From the NCBI RefSeq assembly GCF_000718555.1, contig NZ_JOAN01000018.1:71290-135289 (forward strand): 64,000 nucleotides of DNA, read 5' to 3'. The notes below the pieces were generated by a model. That model was not told the origin of the DNA. It ran no database searches and saw only the letters and a list, made by a program, of their open reading frames with translations. Of this stretch, positions 60,647 through 64,000 are shown piece by piece. Numbering within the stretch: the first letter of the stretch is position 1; each line of letters begins with the position of its first letter. A program made the position numbers and the translations under genes. Source of the stretch: Micromonospora chokoriensis. GTDB lineage: Bacteria; Actinomycetota; Actinomycetes; Mycobacteriales; Micromonosporaceae.

Positions 60647-62779
60647 ATGACGAGCGATGCCGAACTGCTGCACCCAGTCGTACTGCATCACATTGTCAAC
60701 TCGTTGCAGTGGCCGGCACTAAGGCCGATGCAACAAGCTGCCGTGCAACCACTGCTGGCCGGCGAGGACGCACTTCTGCTGGCGCCCACCGCCGGCGGTA
60801 AGACCGAGGCGGCGGTTTTCCCGCTGCTCTCCCGAATGGCGCAGGAGAACTGGTCGGGCACCTCCGTCCTCTACGTCTGCCCGCTGAAGGCGCTGCTCAA
60901 CAACCTCCTGCCCCGGCTGGAGAGCTACACGGCATGGCTCGGGCGTCGGGCGGCGCTCTGGCACGGCGATGTGCCGATGGGTCGGCGCCGCGCGATCCTC
61001 CGCGAGAGGCCCGACATTCTGCTGACCACTCCGGAGTCCCTGGAGTCAATGCTGGTCAGCAGCGCTGTCGATCACAACGCGTTCTTCGGCCAACTTCAGG
61101 CCGTTGTGGTCGACGAGGTGCACGCATTCGCAGGCGATGATCGTGGTTGGCACCTGCTGGCCGTGTTGGAACGCCTCAGCCGGGTGGCAGGACGACCGGT
61201 GCAGCGAATCGGACTTTCGGCAACGGTTGGCAACCCGGACGAGTTGTTGGCCTGGTTGCAGGGCTCGGGTCGCGGCCAGCGGCCCGCGCGAGCGGTGGTG
61301 CCCGATCGTCATTCGGCGACGCCGGTGCCGCATCCAGCAGGTGAGATCGAGCTGGACTACGTCGGCTCCGTGCACAACGCGGCCAAGGTCATCGCCGCCC
61401 TTCATCACGGGCAGAAGCGCCTGGTCTTCTGCGATTCCCGGGCGCTGGTCGAGGACCTTGGCCAACGACTGCGTGCGCTCAACGTGACGACATTCCTCTC
61501 CCACGCGTCGCTCTCCGTCGACGAGCGGCGGCGAGCCGAGGAGGCCTTCGCGCAGGAACGGAACTGCGTCATCGTCGCCACCAGCACCCTGGAGCTCGGC
61601 ATCGACGTGGGTGACCTTGACCGTGTCATCCAGATCAACGCCCCACGCAGCGTCGCGGCATTCCTGCAGCGGATCGGCCGGACGGGTCGGCGCCCCGGCA
61701 GCAGCCGCAACTGCCTTTTCCTCGCCTTGGATGGAGAAGGACTGCTGCATGCCGCTGGGTTGCTGAATCTGTGGGCACAAGGTTGGGTCGAAGCAGTCGC
61801 ACCACCGCCTGAACCGCGGCACATAGTGGCCCAGCAGATGCTGGCGCTCGCGCTTCAACAACACCGGATCGGTGACAGTCTCTGGCCGCAGCAGTGGAAC
61901 GGCCTGACGCCCTTCGACAAGAGTGCCGACGTGATCGTTCGTCACCTCGTCAAGTGTGGTTTCCTCGATGTCGACTCCGGGATGCTCTTCATCGGGCCAG
62001 AAGCTGAACTGCGCTTCGGGCGTCGGCACTTCATGGACATGCTAGCGGTGTTCACCGCTCCACCGCAGTTCACCGTGCTGGCTGGCCGCAGCGAGATCGG
62101 CCGGACCGATCCCGCACTGTTGACGGCCAAGGTGCTCGGTCCCCGGCTGCTGCTACTCGCTGGCCGAAGCTGGCGCGTCACCTATATCGACTGGAAGCGC
62201 CAACGCTGCTTCGTCGAGCCAGCCGAGGGCGGTGGAAAGGCGCTCTGGATGACCGGCGGATCGCCGCAGGGATTGTCGTACCGGATGGTCCGGGCAATGC
62301 GTGATGTGCTGCTTGGTGTCGACCCACCGGTCACTCTCACCGGCCGAGCGAGGAGCAGACTGGCTGCTCTACGGGACGATGCGACCTCTGTGGTCCATCC
62401 CGCTGGTCCGGTGCTGGTCAGGGGCGACGACGATGAGGTGCGTTTGTGGACCTGGGCTGGCTTTCGGGCCAATGCCACTCTGATCGCTACCCTGAGCGAA
62501 TTTGCCGATCCGGCTCAGCGGTACGACGACGCCTCCGTTCGGCTGCGGCCAGATGTGGACCGCGCCGTGGTGCAGCAGGCCATGGCAGACGCGGCCGATC
62601 GAATCTGCCTGCCCGACGTGTCCGACAAGGCGCTTGCCGGTCTCAAGTTCAGTGCCGCTCTACCGGAGCGGCTCGCCGTCGCCACTCTGGCCTCCCGACT
62701 GGCGGACATTCCGGCAGCCCAGGCAGTTCTCGCCGAACCTGTGCAGATGACCTACCTTTCCCAGCCTGATCGGTCCTGA
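60647..62779 (+). CDS. brxHI: BREX system Lhr-like helicase BrxHI
   Basis: 710-aa DEAD/DEAH superfamily 2 helicase. Walker A LLLAPTAGGKTEAAVFPLL is at about residue 46, YVCPLKALLNNLL (motif Ia) near 85, VVDEVHAFAGDDRG (DEVH box) near 155, ATSTLELGIDVGDLD and QRIGRTGRRPG (motifs V and VI) near 315-350. The C-terminal winged region resembles Lhr-type helicases. It is the last gene of the BREX type 2 operon, as expected for BrxHI. Spacing to the ATG is 14 bp from the brxD stop. Confidence 0.9.
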   Translation: MTSDAELLHPVVLHHIVNSLQWPALRPMQQAAVQPLLAGEDALLLAPTAGGKTEAAVFPLLSRMAQENWSGTSVLYVCPLKALLNNLLPRLESYTAWLGRRAALWHGDVPMGRRRAILRERPDILLTTPESLESMLVSSAVDHNAFFGQLQAVVVDEVHAFAGDDRGWHLLAVLERLSRVAGRPVQRIGLSATVGNPDELLAWLQGSGRGQRPARAVVPDRHSATPVPHPAGEIELDYVGSVHNAAKVIAALHHGQKRLVFCDSRALVEDLGQRLRALNVTTFLSHASLSVDERRRAEEAFAQERNCVIVATSTLELGIDVGDLDRVIQINAPRSVAAFLQRIGRTGRRPGSSRNCLFLALDGEGLLHAAGLLNLWAQGWVEAVAPPPEPRHIVAQQMLALALQQHRIGDSLWPQQWNGLTPFDKSADVIVRHLVKCGFLDVDSGMLFIGPEAELRFGRRHFMDMLAVFTAPPQFTVLAGRSEIGRTDPALLTAKVLGPRLLLLAGRSWRVTYIDWKRQRCFVEPAEGGGKALWMTGGSPQGLSYRMVRAMRDVLLGVDPPVTLTGRARSRLAALRDDATSVVHPAGPVLVRGDDDEVRLWTWAGFRANATLIATLSEFADPAQRYDDASVRLRPDVDRAVVQQAMADAADRICLPDVSDKALAGLKFSAALPERLAVATLASRLADIPAAQAVLAEPVQMTYLSQPDRS

Positions 62780-62795
62780 CTGCGTACTCGGCCGT

Positions 62796-62811
62796 GACGG
62801 GGTTTTCCGTC
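62796..62811 (+). terminator. Short hairpin after brxHI
   Basis: GACGG (62796-62800), a GGTTTT loop and CCGTC (62807-62811) form a small stem 17 bp after the brxHI stop. It is weak, but well placed for ending the BREX operon. Confidence 0.3.
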
Positions 62812-62876
62812 CCGGATGGCATCGCCGGGCTCGACGAGGGCGTCTGCTACCACAACCGCAATGGCATTGGGCTGCC

Positions 62877-62903
62877 GTCCACAGGTGCATCCATTGTCCA
62901 CAG
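62877..62903 (+). promoter_or_regulatory. Paired GTCCACAG boxes upstream of the second DUF559 gene
   Basis: GTCCACAG (62877-62884) and TTGTCCACAG (62894-62903) lie 19 nt apart, 51-77 nt before the start at 62954. The arrangement copies that upstream of the paralogue at 12907. TTGTCCACA equals the actinobacterial DnaA-box consensus. Confidence 0.4.
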
Positions 62904-62953
62904 CAGCCACCCGTGGGCAGTGCTCGACGGCACGCAGGGGCAGGGTGGGGGCG

Positions 62954-63904
62954 GTGGACCCGAGGTTACATGCGCTGCTCGTGCTCGGCGACGGACTGGT
63001 CACCCGGCGGGACATGCTGCGGGTGGCACCGGCCTGGACGATCCAGACCGCTTGGCGGGCCGATCGGCTGGTACGGCTGCTGCCCGGGGTGTACGGCGAC
63101 GCTGCCCTGATCCGTCACGCAAAGGCCGATCTGCCGATGCTGGCCCGCGTCGAGCGGGACGTCGCCCGACGCGCTGCGCTGGCATACGCCGACGGGCGTG
63201 GTGCGCTGAGTCGCCTGACTGCGCTCGACGTGTGGGGCCTGCGCCGCCAGCAACCGGGGGAGCCGGTGTATCTCGACCTGCCGCAGGGGTCAGGTCTGCG
63301 TCATCGGCCGTATCTCGTCGTAGTCCATCGTTCCGGCTTCGCGGTCGCGCCGCCGCAGGTGGTGATACGGGGAGGGTTACCGGTCACCCGCCTCGACCGG
63401 ACCCTGGTGGACTGTTGGCCGCTGTTGCCGCCGGTCGACCGATCGAGCCTGCTCATCCGTGCGGTCAATGATCGGCTGACCACGCCGCAGCGCCTGGTCG
63501 CCGCTCTTATCGAGGTGCCCCGGATGCCCGACCGCGGAGCATTAAGCGATTTACTGGACCGGCTCGGCGCTGGTTGCCGCAGCCCGTTGGAGGTCTGGGG
63601 CCACGACCATGTCTTCACTGGCCCGGGTATGCCGACGTTCACCCGGCAGGCGCGGGTGCGGTTCGGCGCTCGGACGATCTATCTCGACATGTTCGCCGAG
63701 GTGGAACGGGTCAACATTGAGTTGGACGGCGCGACCAGCCACGCCGACCCGGCCGAACGCGAGATCGACCTCCGCCGTGACGCACTGCTGGCCACCGTCG
63801 GAATCCTGGTCGTCCGCTTCAGTCACCGCCGCCTCACCGCCGACCCGGCCCAGGTCCGCCAGGAGACGCTGGCCATCCTCGCCAGCCGTTCCCGACCACG
63901 ATGA
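62954..63904 (+). CDS. DUF559-type protein, paralogue of the gene at 12907
   Basis: 316 aa, the same length as the left-hand paralogue and clearly similar throughout: RSPLEVWGHDHVFTGPGMPT, YLDMFAEVERVNIELDG, then REIDLRRDALLATVGILVVR. As there, an AbiEi-like helical N-terminus is followed by a Vsr/DUF559-like nuclease domain. The GTG at 62954 is chosen from this alignment and from GGGTGGGGGCG upstream; the frame is open to 62816. The stop codon lies inside the first arm of a long inverted repeat. Confidence 0.72.
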   Translation: MDPRLHALLVLGDGLVTRRDMLRVAPAWTIQTAWRADRLVRLLPGVYGDAALIRHAKADLPMLARVERDVARRAALAYADGRGALSRLTALDVWGLRRQQPGEPVYLDLPQGSGLRHRPYLVVVHRSGFAVAPPQVVIRGGLPVTRLDRTLVDCWPLLPPVDRSSLLIRAVNDRLTTPQRLVAALIEVPRMPDRGALSDLLDRLGAGCRSPLEVWGHDHVFTGPGMPTFTRQARVRFGARTIYLDMFAEVERVNIELDGATSHADPAEREIDLRRDALLATVGILVVRFSHRRLTADPAQVRQETLAILASRSRPR

Positions 63905-63964
63905 TCAAGTGATGAAAAGTAGGTCCAAGGGATCGCTCAGACCTACTTTTCATCACTTGATCAT
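63901..63964. repeat. Perfect 25-bp inverted repeat (terminator or repeat element)
   Basis: 63901-63925 and 63940-63964 are exact inverted copies of an AT-rich 25-mer (centre ...GATGAAAAGTAGGTC...), separated by 14 nt. It overlaps the stop codon of the DUF559 gene. Its low GC and perfect symmetry stand out from the surrounding genome; it may be a strong terminator or one copy of a dispersed repeat. Confidence 0.7.
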
Positions 63965-64000
63965 GAGTTGAGGTGGGGAGGGGCGGGGGCGGTGGGGGTG
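63965..64000 (+). other. G-rich tract at window end
   Basis: After the inverted repeat the last 36 bases are almost only G with a few T/A/C, containing several G3-G5 runs (GGGG, GGGG, GGGGG, GGGGG) able to form a G-quadruplex. No gene is seen; the feature may continue beyond the window. Confidence 0.35.

Noticed and set aside
1..64000. tRNA genes, CRISPR arrays, integrase or transposase
   Set aside because: None was recognised by eye on either strand; the GC-rich spacing patterns seen are coding periodicity. A tRNA scan and repeat search would settle it.

Overview
The window comes from a high-GC actinomycete, most likely a Micromonosporaceae (Micromonospora-like). GC is about 70%, GTG starts and 4-nt ATGA/GTGA stop-start overlaps are common, and there is a complete actinobacterial Pgl (BREX type 2) system, an ESX-type secretion-substrate cassette and AbiEi/DUF559-type genes. 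The taxonomic call is inference from gene content and codon style.

Layout. (1) 1-12.8 kb is ordinary chromosome: the 3' part of a secreted discoidin/beta-helix protein, a flavin amine oxidase, a GCS2-type carboxylate-amine ligase facing an asparagine-synthase-type amidotransferase, a MarR regulator divergent from an ABC exporter, and a TetR regulator divergent from an ABC ATPase/permease pair, with recognisable operators in both divergent gaps. (2) 12.9-63.9 kb is a defence island bounded by two 316-aa paralogous DUF559 (Vsr-like nuclease) genes. It opens with a possible cyclic-nucleotide cluster: a Crp/Fnr regulator overlapping a PycTM-like membrane protein, divergent from a class III cyclase-like gene that is coupled to a P-loop STAND-like protein and a coiled-coil protein. 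(3) The BREX-2 system is present in full and on one strand (pglW 19.5-23.9, pglX 36.0-39.6, pglY-pglZ-brxD-brxHI 52.9-62.8 kb) but is split by two cargo blocks. (4) Cargo block A (23.9-35.9 kb) holds a minus-strand five-gene set (amyloid-motif adaptor, matching partner, nucleoside-deoxyribosyltransferase-like protein, phosphoribosyltransferase, RNase H), two overlapping UDG-like genes, a Shedu SduA nuclease, a coupled pair of PD-(D/E)XK-like proteins, and remnants of an integrative element (DivIVA-like gene, its small partner, GntR regulator). (5) Cargo block B (39.6-52.6 kb) holds a PD-(D/E)XK-like protein coupled to pglX, a membrane/coiled-coil protein, a 964-aa zinc-ribbon protein, an EVE-DUF3883 restriction protein, a type VII toxin/immunity cassette with an HExxH metalloprotease tip, and a three-gene DUF7662 / PUA-HEPN / GmrSD-like set.

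How the genes fit together. Pgl/BREX-2 modifies host DNA through PglX and blocks phage replication with PglW, PglY, PglZ, BrxD and BrxHI. The heads pglW, pglX and pglY each have a TANNNT box placed 6-7 nt before the start codon and no Shine-Dalgarno, so all three are probably leaderless. The cargo cassettes look like additional, independently transcribed defence or conflict modules.

The strongest candidates for undescribed systems are the five-gene cluster at 23980-28109 (paired TAGRD motifs plus nucleotide-metabolism enzymes), the cyclase/Crp/PycTM/STAND cluster at 13948-19440 (a shared N-x-G-P-x-x-F-G-D motif in two adjacent genes), and the two-gene UDG-like cassette at 28379-30168. No tRNA, rRNA, CRISPR array, integrase or transposase was recognised.
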